From contig JBDZUX010000030.1 in NCBI GenBank assembly GCA_040255405.1, positions 1 to 36,424 on the forward strand: a stretch of 36,424 nt of DNA, read 5' to 3'. A program made the translations under genes and the position numbers. Below the pieces are notes generated by a model. That model had not been told where the DNA came from. It saw only the letters and a list, made by a program, of their open reading frames with translations, and did no database searches. The DNA comes from 66-474 sp040255405. GTDB lineage: Bacteria; Pseudomonadota; Gammaproteobacteria; Xanthomonadales; Rhodanobacteraceae. This document shows positions 1 to 8,139 of this stretch, one piece after another. The number at the start of each line of letters is the position of its first letter. The stretch's first letter is position 1.

Positions 1-33
1 GAACGCCGCCTGCGCCAGCGAAGTTATTGAGCT

Positions 34-762
34 TCATGCCACCGCGCGGCGACGTTGCAACGCCCCCTGCGCAAAGCCTTCGAGCAGGGCGCGGGCGGCC
101 CCGGTTTCGCGCACGCCGGCGCGCAGCGCATCGGGATCGGCGCCTTCTTCGCGCAGCGCATCCGCGCGCGCATCGATGTAGGCCCGCATGCAGGCCGCGG
201 TGAACTCCGGATGGAACTGGCTCGACAACGCATGCGCCCCGTAACGCAGCAGCTGGTGAGGATCGCGTTCGGAACGCGCCAACACCTCGGCGCCGGGCGG
301 CGGTGCCAGCACCGACTGCCGGTGGGTGGTATGGGCCGGGAATGACATCGGCAGGGTTTCCGGCCAACCCGCATCGCCGTGTGTCCTGCGCGTCATGGCG
401 TGCGTGCCCATTTCGCGGCCCGCCGGCAGCCAGCCGACTTCGCCGCCCAGCGCGTAGGCCATCAACTGATGCCCGTAACACACCCCGAACAGCGGCGTTT
501 GCGCACCCATCGCGGCGCGAATCCAGTCGGCGGTGCGTTCGCTCCACTCGGCGCGCTCGGTCACCATCGCGGCGGAGCCGGTGATCACCGCACCGGGTAC
601 GTCGCCCGGACGCGGCAGGGCTTCGCCTTCGTCGACCCGCACCACCCGCAGCTGCAGCGGCTGCAGGCGCATCGCCTCGCGAAACCAATCGGCGAACCCG
701 CCGAATTGCACACGAACGGAATCCGGAGCTTCGCCGGTCTGGATCAACAACAAGGGTTGCAT
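34..762 (-). CDS. Class I glutamine amidotransferase (GMP synthase-like GATase1 domain)
   Basis: A stand-alone GATase1 domain of 242 residues, expected to hydrolyse glutamine and pass ammonia to an unknown acceptor. The nucleophile elbow GVCYGHQ puts the catalytic Cys near residue 95, and QFHPEF supplies the His and Glu near residues 184 and 186, so the triad is complete. The ITGSAAMV segment fits the oxyanion strand. I chose the ATG at 762 over an in-frame ATG five codons upstream because GAGG lies 7 nt before it. The gene is divergent from the M28 peptidase with about 165 bp between. Such proteins are usually annotated GMP synthase-like; no synthetase domain is fused or adjacent, so the true substrate is unknown. 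Confidence 0.88.
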   Translation of the reverse strand: MQPLLLIQTGEAPDSVRVQFGGFADWFREAMRLQPLQLRVVRVDEGEALPRPGDVPGAVITGSAAMVTERAEWSERTADWIRAAMGAQTPLFGVCYGHQLMAYALGGEVGWLPAGREMGTHAMTRRTHGDAGWPETLPMSFPAHTTHRQSVLAPPPGAEVLARSERDPHQLLRYGAHALSSQFHPEFTAACMRAYIDARADALREEGADPDALRAGVRETGAARALLEGFAQGALQRRRAVA

Positions 763-928
763 CGCCCTGCCTCGCATTGCATTTCACGCAGCATAACGCC
801 TGCGGGATGCAGCGGCATGACCAAAGTCCCTTGCGCAAACGGGTCGCTTCGCGCATCAATGACCGGCCACGCCGCCGCTGCGAAGTTGTTCTGGCGGATC
901 ACTCATCCCCGCAGGAGTACCCCTTTTC

Positions 929-2590
929 GTGAAATGGCTGATGATTTCGCTGGCGGCGCTGGCATTTGCCGGCCCCGCAGGTGCCGCGACCGCCGACTCC
1001 ACCCCCGCTTTCAACCCGCACCGCCTTTCCGCCGAGGTAAAGACCTTGTCCTCGAATGCCTTCGAGGGCCGCGGACCCGCCACTACCGGCGAAACCAGGA
1101 CCATCGATTACGTGGTCGCGCAAATGAAGGCGGCCGGCCTCGAACCAGGTGGCGACCTCGTGGACGGCAAGCGCAGCTGGACCCAGGACGTGCCGCTGGC
1201 ACGCTTCCAGATCGCGGGCACGCCGGCCATCGAACTGGACGTTGGCGGCAAGCCGCAGAAACTCACGCAGGGCGAAGAGATCGCGCTGCGCGCCGCGCAG
1301 GACGGCTCCAAACGCGTCGACATCGAGCACGCGCCGCTGGTGTTCGTCGGTTACGGCGTGACCGCACCCGAGCGCAACTGGGACGACTTCAAGGGGGTGG
1401 ACTTGAAGGGCAAGATCGCGGTGGCGCTGGTCAACGATCCCGACTACGAAACCGGCAAGGGCGATTTCGGCGGCAAGGCCATGACCTACTACGGCCGCTG
1501 GACCTACAAGTACGAGGAAGCCGCGCGCCGTGGTGCGCTCGGTCTTCTGATCGTGCACGAAACCAAGCCGGCGTCGTACGGCTGGCCGACCGTGCGCAAC
1601 TCCAACACCAATGCGCAGTTCGACATCGTGCGCGACGATCCCGCGGCTGCACACCCGAAAGTGGAAGGCTGGATCCAGCGCGATCTCGCGGTGTCGTTGT
1701 TCAAGCGCGCAGGCCTCGATTTCGAAGCCATGAAGAAGCAGGCGCAATCGCGCGAGTTCAAGCCGGTGGTGCTGAAGGGCGAAACGTTCTCCGCGCACTA
1801 CGACGTCGCGGTCGACAAGATCACCTCGCACAACGTGGTGGGCCGCATCACGGGCAGCACGTACCCGGATGAAACCATCATCTACAGCGCGCACTGGGAT
1901 CATCTCGGCATCGGCGCACCCGACGCCACCGGCGATCGCATCTACAACGGCGCCGTCGACAACGCCACCGGCACCGCCGCGCTGATCGAGATGGGCCGTG
2001 CCTTCGCGCACGCGCCGCAGCCCGAGCGCAGCGTGGTGTTTCTGGCGGTGACCGCCGAAGAAAAGGGCCTGCTGGGCTCCGAGTACTACGCCAGCCATCC
2101 GCTGTATCCGCTGGCAAAGACGGTGGCGAACATCAACACCGACGCGCTGAGCCCCGGCGGCGAGGCGCGTGATTTCTCGATTTCCGGCAGCGCCAAGCTT
2201 GGTCTCCTGGATGACCTGATCGCGGTCGCCAAGCGCCACGATTTGAGCTTCACGCCCGACAGTCATCCGGAAGCGGGCTACTTCTTCCGCTCCGACCACT
2301 TCTCGTTCGCCAAGCGCGGCGTGCCGGCGCTGTCGTTCGGTTCCGGCGAGGATCTGGTGCAAGGCGGCAAGCAGGCCGGTGAAGCCGAAGGTCGCGAATA
2401 CGGCGTCAAGCATTACCACCAGCCGTCCGACGAATGGCAGGCAAGCTGGACCTTCGCGGGCATGGCGCACGACCTGCCCGTGCTGTACGACCTCGGGATG
2501 CAACTCGCCAACTCGCGCGCATGGCCGAACTGGTCGAAGGATTCGGAATTCCGCGCCGCACGCGACAAGACTGCGGACGAACGCAGTTGA
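929..2590 (+). CDS. Secreted M28-family zinc metallopeptidase (aminopeptidase)
   Basis: A 553-residue exported peptidase that probably removes N-terminal residues from peptides in the periplasm or outside the cell. Residues 1-20 form a signal peptide (short basic start, hydrophobic core, AGA cleavage region). A PA-type insert occupies roughly residues 130-260. The M28 catalytic domain follows, with expected zinc ligands and acid/base residues: His322 and Asp324 in SAHWDHLG, Asp344 in GAVDNATG, Glu377/Glu378 in TAEEKG, Asp405 in NINTDA and His457 in RSDHFSF. All co-catalytic positions appear intact. The start is GTG at 929, preceded by AGGAG at 913-917. A strong terminator follows at once, so this is probably a single-gene unit. 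Exact specificity cannot be read from the sequence. Confidence 0.93.
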   Translation: MKWLMISLAALAFAGPAGAATADSTPAFNPHRLSAEVKTLSSNAFEGRGPATTGETRTIDYVVAQMKAAGLEPGGDLVDGKRSWTQDVPLARFQIAGTPAIELDVGGKPQKLTQGEEIALRAAQDGSKRVDIEHAPLVFVGYGVTAPERNWDDFKGVDLKGKIAVALVNDPDYETGKGDFGGKAMTYYGRWTYKYEEAARRGALGLLIVHETKPASYGWPTVRNSNTNAQFDIVRDDPAAAHPKVEGWIQRDLAVSLFKRAGLDFEAMKKQAQSREFKPVVLKGETFSAHYDVAVDKITSHNVVGRITGSTYPDETIIYSAHWDHLGIGAPDATGDRIYNGAVDNATGTAALIEMGRAFAHAPQPERSVVFLAVTAEEKGLLGSEYYASHPLYPLAKTVANINTDALSPGGEARDFSISGSAKLGLLDDLIAVAKRHDLSFTPDSHPEAGYFFRSDHFSFAKRGVPALSFGSGEDLVQGGKQAGEAEGREYGVKHYHQPSDEWQASWTFAGMAHDLPVLYDLGMQLANSRAWPNWSKDSEFRAARDKTADERS

Positions 2591-2618
2591 TGTGAGGGCA
2601 TCAGCATGGCGTGCCGCA

Positions 2619-2655
2619 GGGACGCGCATCGGAAATGGTGCGCGTCCCCTTTTTT
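2619..2655 (+). terminator. Rho-independent terminator after the M28 peptidase gene
   Basis: A perfect 10-bp stem, GGGACGCGCA paired with TGCGCGTCCC, encloses a 10-nt loop and is followed by C and then six T residues. It starts 28 nt after the peptidase stop codon. The T run is on the plus strand, so it serves the peptidase gene rather than the converging phosphomannomutase gene. Confidence 0.88.
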
Positions 2656-2658
2656 GTT

Positions 2659-2819
2659 CGTCATTCCGGCGAGAAATGCCGACGCGAAAGGCGGGTTGTC
2701 GCCTGCCCTGCAGAGTGGCGAAGGCTGTGCTCAGCCAAACGGCAATTGCGCGATGGGATGGTGCGGAAAGCTGTAAACAAAAACAAAGTCGCCAGGTTCC
2801 GGCTTGCGCAGGAATGACG
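2659..2819. repeat. Intergenic element bounded by CGTCATTCC / GGAATGACG inverted ends
   Basis: The left end CGTCATTCC (2659-2667) and right end GGAATGACG (2811-2819) are perfect inverted copies enclosing about 143 bp with no convincing gene. The same ends bound 19626-19752, and one end recurs at 10806. The element lies between the terminator and the 3' end of the phosphomannomutase gene. It resembles REP or miniature inverted-repeat elements; no flanking target duplication was established. Confidence 0.65.
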
Positions 2820-2840
2820 AGCCAGAAAAAAACAGTGCCG

Positions 2841-5264
2841 TCAGAACGGAAGCGCGAGTGAGCTGTCGCACGCGAGGATTTGCGCGCGGAATGCATCCTG
2901 GATGCGCGTCAACGCGGTGGCGTTGTCGGCGTCGAAGCGCAGCACCAGTACGGGCGTGGTGTTGGACGCGCGCACCAGGCCCCAGCCATCGGACCAATCC
3001 GCACGCAGGCCATCGATGCTGGTGATGCGCGCGCCGTCGAATTGCGCGCGCTCGCGGAAGCGGGCGATGAAGGGATGGTTCTGGCCTTCCTGCATGGAGA
3101 TGTGCAGTTCGGGCGTGGATACGCCTTTGGGCAGCGTCGCGAAAATTTCTTCGGGGCTTCGGCCTGCCGGATCGTCGGCCAGGATTTCCAGCAGGCGCGC
3201 GGCGGCGTACACGCCGTCGTCGAAGCCGTACCAGCGCTCGCGGAAGAAGAAGTGCCCGCTCATTTCGCCGGCCAGTTGCGCCCCGGTATCGCGCATCTTG
3301 GCCTTGATCAGCGAATGCCCGGTCTTCCACATCAGCGGGCTGCCGCCGGCTTTCAGGATCAGCGGCTGCAGGTGCCCGGTGCATTTCACGTCGTACAGGA
3401 TCGTCGCGCCCGGATTGCGGGTGAGCACGTCCTGCGCGAACAGCATCAGCACGCGATCGGGGAAGATGATTTCGCCATCCCGGGTGACGACACCGAGTCG
3501 ATCGCCGTCGCCGTCGAAGGCCAACCCGATGTCGGCGCCGGTCTTCTGCACCGTCAGGATCAGGTCGGCGAGGTTCTTCGGCTCCGAGGGATCGGGATGG
3601 TGGTTCGGGAAGGTGCCGTCGACTTCGCAATAAAGCGGAATCGGTTCGCAACCGATTGCCTGCACCACGCCCGGCGCGGTGTCGCCGGTGATGCCGTTGC
3701 CGCAATCGACCACCACTTTCAACGCGCGCCCGGTCTGGATGTCGGAGGCAATCCGCTCGACGTACTCGGGCAGGATTTCGTACTGACGCAAGGAACCGTT
3801 GCCTTCGGCGAGTCGTCCATCGACGATACGCTGGTACAGGTCCTGGATCGCGTCTTCCGCCAGCGTTTCCCCGCCGATCACGATCTTGAATCCGTTGTAG
3901 TCGGGCGGGTTGTGGCTACCGGTCACCGACACGCACGAGCCGGTGTTGAGCTGGTAGGCGGCGAAATAACTCACCGGCGTCGGTACCGCGCCGATGTCGA
4001 TCACGTCCACGCCGGTTGCGCGCAAGCCGTCGATCATCGCACCGGAAAGTTCCGGTCCCGACAGCCGTCCGTCGCGGCCGACCACGATTTCGGAAAGCTC
4101 CTTGTCGCGCACGGCGCTGCCGATCGCGCGGCCGAGCTGGTAGGCGACGCCTTCGCTCAGCGTCTGCCCGACCACGCCACGAATGTCGTAGGCACGGAAG
4201 ATGCCGCGATCCGGAATGGCGTCCTCGTGCGGGGTGGCGGCTGGCGCGACGGCGGCGGTTGCAGCGGTCTTCACGGATGCCTCGGGTTTTTTGGGTGGCG
4301 GGGCGGCGGCGATCACGTCGGACAGCACCGGCTCGTCATGGACCGGCGCGCCGCCCATGCGCGTGCGCAAACGCGGGCGCGACCACAACACGACGACGCC
4401 AGCGAAAAACGCGGCCACCGCCAGAACCAGCGCGACAAGGAACGACTCCGTCACCGGCAACCAGTACACGGGCGGCGTCGACGTGATGCGAAACAGGCTG
4501 TGGGCGACGACCGCACCGGGACCGTCGCCGACCGGCGCGCCGCTTTCGCCGACCTTGTCCAGCATGATGTCGCCGGCCCTGTTGCTCTGTCGCAGCTCCA
4601 GCCGCCCGGCGCCGATCCGCGCGGAGTGCAACGCGATGCGCGCCGGGGTGTCGTGGAAATCGACGGTCGCGTACGCCAGTACCGCGCCATCCACGCCCGT
4701 GATCGGACCGGCGAAACTCAACGTTTTCGATTTCGGCGACTGCGCGGGGCCGACCTCCGCGCCGTTGATCACGGACATCAGTTGCGCGGCCCGCGCGTAG
4801 CCCAATTGCTGCAGGTTGCCGCGCAATACTTCATTCAGCTGCGGGCTGTAGAGCGTCACGGCCTCGGCATCCTTGACTTCGGCCTTGATGCGTTGCGCAA
4901 CGGCCTCGCGTGTCTGCGCGTCGCCATGCGCCCCGAGCAGCGCGACCAGCGCCGGTTGCGTCAATGCCTTCACCACCTGCGCACGCTTGTCGGCGACGAT
5001 CAAGCCGACCTTCTGCGCCACGTCCTGCCGTGCCTGCACCAGGGTTTGCGCGGCGTCGGTCTGGCGCTTCGCCAGCCACGCCTGCCAACCCATGAACAAC
5101 CCGAACAGCACCAGCAGCGTACCCACCGCCAAGGCCAGGTCGGCGACCAGCGCGGCAAGGCCGCGGCGCAGGCTCAGGCGCGCGCGTACCGCGCGCGCCG
5201 CGGACTTCACGTTCGGCGTCGTTTTTTTCGCGATTGTCGATCCGTTGTCCATTGAGCCCGTCAC
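2841..5264 (-). CDS. algC: Membrane-anchored phosphomannomutase/phosphoglucomutase
   Basis: An 807-residue protein whose C-terminal half (about 350-807) is an alpha-D-phosphohexomutase interconverting 6- and 1-phosphates of mannose and glucose for exopolysaccharide and LPS sugars. The phosphoserine loop SVTGSHNP gives Ser450; the metal loop AFDGDGDR gives Asp584, Asp586 and Asp588; GEMSGH near 666-671 is the sugar-binding loop. The N-terminal part has one membrane segment (about 38-60), a periplasmic stretch of about 210 residues, a second membrane segment (about 272-294) and a Pro/Ala linker. The GTG start at 5264 overlaps the dut stop by 4 nt; an ATG at 5252 is the alternative. Pseudomonas genomes have a similar long AlgC after dut, so this is a conserved architecture, not an artefact of fusion. 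Confidence 0.92.
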   Translation of the reverse strand: MTGSMDNGSTIAKKTTPNVKSAARAVRARLSLRRGLAALVADLALAVGTLLVLFGLFMGWQAWLAKRQTDAAQTLVQARQDVAQKVGLIVADKRAQVVKALTQPALVALLGAHGDAQTREAVAQRIKAEVKDAEAVTLYSPQLNEVLRGNLQQLGYARAAQLMSVINGAEVGPAQSPKSKTLSFAGPITGVDGAVLAYATVDFHDTPARIALHSARIGAGRLELRQSNRAGDIMLDKVGESGAPVGDGPGAVVAHSLFRITSTPPVYWLPVTESFLVALVLAVAAFFAGVVVLWSRPRLRTRMGGAPVHDEPVLSDVIAAAPPPKKPEASVKTAATAAVAPAATPHEDAIPDRGIFRAYDIRGVVGQTLSEGVAYQLGRAIGSAVRDKELSEIVVGRDGRLSGPELSGAMIDGLRATGVDVIDIGAVPTPVSYFAAYQLNTGSCVSVTGSHNPPDYNGFKIVIGGETLAEDAIQDLYQRIVDGRLAEGNGSLRQYEILPEYVERIASDIQTGRALKVVVDCGNGITGDTAPGVVQAIGCEPIPLYCEVDGTFPNHHPDPSEPKNLADLILTVQKTGADIGLAFDGDGDRLGVVTRDGEIIFPDRVLMLFAQDVLTRNPGATILYDVKCTGHLQPLILKAGGSPLMWKTGHSLIKAKMRDTGAQLAGEMSGHFFFRERWYGFDDGVYAAARLLEILADDPAGRSPEEIFATLPKGVSTPELHISMQEGQNHPFIARFRERAQFDGARITSIDGLRADWSDGWGLVRASNTTPVLVLRFDADNATALTRIQDAFRAQILACDSSLALPF

Positions 5265-5737
5265 GCCACCCCCGTGGAACCGAAGCCCCCGGCGCCGCGT
5301 TCACTCGGTGCGAATTCCTCGACCACCCTCCAGACCACGCGCGCAACAGGCGTCACCAACAACTGCGCGATGCGGTCGCCCGGCTGGATGGTAAACGCCA
5401 CATTGCCCCGGTTCCAGCACGAAATCATCAGCGGTCCCTGGTAATCGGCGTCGATCAGGCCGGTAAGGTTGCCCAGCACCAGGCCGTGTTTGTGGCCCAG
5501 GCCCGAACGCGGCAGGATCAGCGCACACCAGCCGGGGTCGGCGATATGGATGGCCAGCCCGGTCGGAACCAGGGCGCTGTCGCCGGGATCCAGCGTGACG
5601 GCGCCCGCCGGTGCTGCGCGCAGGTCCATCGCGGCGCTGCCGTCGGTGGCATACGTCGGCAGCGGGATGGAATCGCCGAGACGCGGATCGAGACGCTTCA
5701 GTTCCACCGGTATCGCGGTGCGTTTTTGCGCATTCAT
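5261..5737 (-). CDS. dut: Deoxyuridine 5'-triphosphate nucleotidohydrolase (dUTPase)
   Basis: A 158-residue homotrimeric-type dUTPase that converts dUTP to dUMP and pyrophosphate, keeping uracil out of DNA and feeding dTMP synthesis. Conserved motifs appear in order: DGSAAMDLRA (motif 1), PRSGLGHKHG (motif 2), GNLTGLIDADYQG (motif 3, with the catalytic Asp), QPGDRIAQL (motif 4) and RGAGGFGSTG (motif 5, near the C-terminus). Length is normal for the family. The ATG at 5737 overlaps the coaB stop (ATGA), and its own stop overlaps the phosphomannomutase start, so the three genes are probably translationally coupled. Confidence 0.97.
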   Translation of the reverse strand: MNAQKRTAIPVELKRLDPRLGDSIPLPTYATDGSAAMDLRAAPAGAVTLDPGDSALVPTGLAIHIADPGWCALILPRSGLGHKHGLVLGNLTGLIDADYQGPLMISCWNRGNVAFTIQPGDRIAQLLVTPVARVVWRVVEEFAPSERGAGGFGSTGVA

Positions 5738-6408
5738 GTGGATTTCCGCGCGTGGTAGCGGGTGGCGATACGCGCGACCAGGGTTTTCGCAAGCTGTGAT
5801 TTGGACGCGCGCGGCAGGCTTTCGCCCCCGCCCGGCCAGATCAGTTCCAGCGCGTTGTCGTCGGCACCGATCCCGAGTTTTTCGTCGACCTGATTGGCCG
5901 CCAGCATGTCGAGTCTCTTGCGCTTGAGCTTCTCCCGCGCGTGTTCCGAGACATGATCGGTTTCGGCGGCGAATCCGACCACGAACGGACGGGGATCGCG
6001 CGCGGCGACTTCGGCCAGGATGTCGGGATTCTCCACCAGCTCCAGTACGGGCGTGCCGGACGCGCTTTTCTTGATCTTGCGCGCGGAATAGCCGGCGACG
6101 CGCCAATCCGCCACGGCGGCGGTGGCGATGAAAATGTCGGCCTTGTCGATCGCCTTCATCACCGCATCGCGCATCTGCAGGGCGCTGCGCACGTCCACCC
6201 GGCGCGCCACCCCGGCGGGCGTCGCCAGCGCGACCGGCCCGGCGACCAGGGTGACGTCCGCGCCTTCCGCGACACAGGCCTCGGCAATCGCAAAGCCCAT
6301 CTTGCCGGAACTGCGATTGCCCAGGAATCGCACGGGATCGATGTCCTCGTACGTCGGCCCGGCATCGATCACGACCTTGACGCCGGCCAACGCTTTTTCA
6401 CGCGACAT
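5734..6408 (-). CDS. coaB: Phosphopantothenate-cysteine ligase (CoaB), separate from CoaC
   Basis: This 224-residue frame is the CoaB half of what is usually one bifunctional CoaBC (Dfp) protein. It joins 4'-phosphopantothenate to cysteine using CTP in coenzyme A synthesis. The N-terminal stretch GPTYEDIDPVRFLGNRSSGKMG is the conserved nucleotide-binding start; ATAAVADW and the Lys-rich segment KIKKS follow, as in the family. The start is an ATG at 6408, inside the last 11 nt of coaC but in a different frame. There is only a weak GGGCGG upstream, so expression may depend on coupling. It is either a true split gene or a one-base assembly error in coaBC. Confidence 0.85.
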   Translation of the reverse strand: MSREKALAGVKVVIDAGPTYEDIDPVRFLGNRSSGKMGFAIAEACVAEGADVTLVAGPVALATPAGVARRVDVRSALQMRDAVMKAIDKADIFIATAAVADWRVAGYSARKIKKSASGTPVLELVENPDILAEVAARDPRPFVVGFAAETDHVSEHAREKLKRKRLDMLAANQVDEKLGIGADDNALELIWPGGGESLPRASKSQLAKTLVARIATRYHARKST

Positions 6409-6973
6409 GCGTGCCGCCCGGCGCCAGCAGCGCCTGCACCAGTTGCTGCGGTTCCAGCATCCGGCCCGGGCCGGATTCGCCCTCCGCGAGCGGACCGTTG
6501 GCCGGCCCGAGGATCGCGGCGCCGCGCGCGCGCAACGTGGCGACATTGGCCTGCGTCGCCGGGTGCAACCACATCCGGTGGTTCATGGCCGGCGCGACCG
6601 CCAGCGGCGCGGTGGTGGCCAGGCACAGCGTGCAAAGCAGGTCGTCGGCGAAGCCGTGCGCGAGCTTGGCAAGCACGTCCGCGGAAGCCGGCGCGACCAG
6701 GATCGCATCGGCCCAGCGCGCCAGTTCCAGGTGGCCCATGCCCATTTCGGCCTCGGCATCCCACAGGCCGTGGCGCACCGCCTGGCCGGACAACGCCTGG
6801 AACGTCAACGCGGTGACGAAACGTTCGGCATTTTCCGTCAGCACCACGCGCACTTCCGCGCCGGTGTCGCGCAAACGCCGCACCACCTCGCACGCCTTGT
6901 ACGCGGCGATGCCGCCCGACACCCCGAGCAGGACATGCCGGTATGCACCGGGGCGATGTTCCCTGACACCCAT
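6398..6973 (-). CDS. coaC: Phosphopantothenoylcysteine decarboxylase (CoaC), separate from CoaB
   Basis: A 191-residue flavoprotein of the HFCD family that decarboxylates 4'-phosphopantothenoylcysteine to 4'-phosphopantetheine. LLGVSGGIAAYKA is the FMN-binding start; His81 in GMGHLELARWAD matches the catalytic His of Dfp; PAMNHRMW holds the conserved Asn131. The substrate-clamp segment reads GPLAEGESGPGRM, so Glu164 stands where E. coli Dfp has its clamp Cys. The frame ends 11 nt past the coaB ATG, whereas in most proteobacteria it continues into CoaB. It is divergent from radC with about 116 bp between. Identity is certain; whether the split is real is not. Confidence 0.88.
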   Translation of the reverse strand: MGVREHRPGAYRHVLLGVSGGIAAYKACEVVRRLRDTGAEVRVVLTENAERFVTALTFQALSGQAVRHGLWDAEAEMGMGHLELARWADAILVAPASADVLAKLAHGFADDLLCTLCLATTAPLAVAPAMNHRMWLHPATQANVATLRARGAAILGPANGPLAEGESGPGRMLEPQQLVQALLAPGGTHVA

Positions 6974-7089
6974 GTCGGAATCCGCTGACGGACAAACCGG
7001 GATTAGCTTACCGGATTCGCGTGCGCGCGCCGCTCGGCGAAAGCGGCGTCACGGTGGATGATCCCCGGGTCACCCATGGAGCCCGCACC

Positions 7090-7755
7090 GTGAGCATCCG
7101 CGATTGGCCCGAAGCCGAACGTCCCCGCGAAAAATTGCTGGCGCGCGGCGCCCATGCCCTCACCGCCGCGGAACTGGTGGCGATCCTGCTGGGCAGCGGC
7201 GTGCGCGGACGCAGCGCGCTGGACATGGGGCGCGACCTGCTGACCAGTGCCGGCAGCTTGAACGCGTTGTTGTCCAGCGAAGTCGACGACGTGCCGGGAC
7301 TCGGGCCGGCCAAACGCGCGCGGCTGGTCGCGGGGCTGGAACTGGCGCGCCGGTGCCTGGGCGAGGAACTGTCCGCACGCGCCGCGCTGACCAGCCCGCG
7401 CGACAGCGCCGCGTTCCTGAAGGCCCAGCTCGCACACAAACCGTACGAAGTCTTCGCGTGTCTGTTTCTCGACAACCGCCATCGGGTGCTGGCTTTCGAA
7501 GAGCTGTTCCGGGGCACGCTGGATGGTGCCTCGGTGCATCCGCGCGAAGTGGTGCGCGCCTCGCTGAAGCACAACGCCGCGGCGGTGATCCTGGCCCACA
7601 ACCACCCCAGCGGCGTGGCCGAGCCTTCCGCCGCCGATCGCAACATCACCCGCCAGTTGCGCGACGCGCTGCAACTCGTCGGCGTCCGCGTGCTCGATCA
7701 TCTGGTGGTCGGCGCGGGCGAGCCGACCTCGATGGCGGCGCGCGGTTTGATCTGA
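7090..7755 (+). CDS. radC: RadC/MPN-type JAB-domain protein
   Basis: A 221-residue RadC family protein. An N-terminal helix-hairpin-helix region (LTAAELVAILLGSG, then DVPGLGPAKRARL) precedes a C-terminal JAB/MPN metalloprotease-like domain with the metal motif HNHPSG followed by Asp in SAADRNI. I placed the start at GTG 7090 (MSIRDWPEAERPREKLL, the usual RadC beginning) because GGAG lies 9 nt upstream; an in-frame GTG at 7021 would add 23 residues unlike the family. It is divergent from coaC-coaB-dut-algC, a common arrangement in gammaproteobacteria. The older idea of a role in DNA repair is poorly supported, and the biochemical function is unsettled. Confidence 0.93.
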   Translation: MSIRDWPEAERPREKLLARGAHALTAAELVAILLGSGVRGRSALDMGRDLLTSAGSLNALLSSEVDDVPGLGPAKRARLVAGLELARRCLGEELSARAALTSPRDSAAFLKAQLAHKPYEVFACLFLDNRHRVLAFEELFRGTLDGASVHPREVVRASLKHNAAAVILAHNHPSGVAEPSAADRNITRQLRDALQLVGVRVLDHLVVGAGEPTSMAARGLI

Positions 7756-7927
7756 GGGTCCGGGCCGGTCGGAGACGCGGTGCGACCAACCTGGTCACTG
7801 CTTCGTCCCACCCCACCGGCGCGTGGATTCCTCCCACGCCGGTGCATCCCAGTGCACCCCGCATGCCTGTATCTCCCCGGAAGCGGCTTCGCGCATGGCG
7901 CCCGCCGCGGTCTTGTCGCACCGCCAG

Positions 7928-7936
7928 TTATGCACA
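7928..7936 (+). promoter_or_regulatory. DnaA box (TTATGCACA)
   Basis: An exact match to the strict consensus TTATNCACA, 240 bp upstream of the argS start. It lies on the same strand as a second box at 8092. Confidence 0.5.
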
Positions 7937-8091
7937 ACGCAGAATCACAAGCATTTGCCGCTTCATTTTCGTGCGATTTCCGGAAATGACTTGTATCATG
8001 TTGATATAACGGCATTTTTCTTGCTGACTCGCGCCGAAACGTGCGAGATGCGTTCTATCCAAACGCCCGCGCTACACTGGTATCCACCGGG

Positions 8092-8100
8092 TTATCCACA
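8092..8100 (+). promoter_or_regulatory. DnaA box (TTATCCACA)
   Basis: An exact match to the high-affinity consensus TTATCCACA, preceded 11 bp earlier by the related TATCCACC. It lies just upstream of the proposed argS promoter, so bound DnaA could affect argS transcription. Confidence 0.55.
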
Positions 8101-8109
8101 GGGCGCAGG

Positions 8110-8139
8110 TTGGGTTGCAGCGCTTGCCTGCGCTAGGAT
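8110..8139 (+). promoter_or_regulatory. Possible sigma-70 promoter for argS
   Basis: TTGGGT (8110-8115), an 18-bp spacer and TAGGAT (8134-8139) would place a transcription start about 20 nt before the argS GTG. Both boxes are imperfect matches, so this is only a candidate. Confidence 0.33.

Noticed and set aside
2591..2840. A small gene between the M28 peptidase and phosphomannomutase
   Set aside because: The space is filled by a terminator and an inverted-repeat element; the short frames there have no start signals or recognisable product.
2880..5255. A 791-codon plus-strand frame opposite phosphomannomutase
   Set aside because: It mirrors the codon structure of the minus-strand gene, which carries all catalytic motifs; no family is recognisable in it.
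7021..7089. A longer radC starting at GTG 7021
   Set aside because: The added 23 residues do not resemble RadC, and the ribosome-binding site favours GTG 7090.
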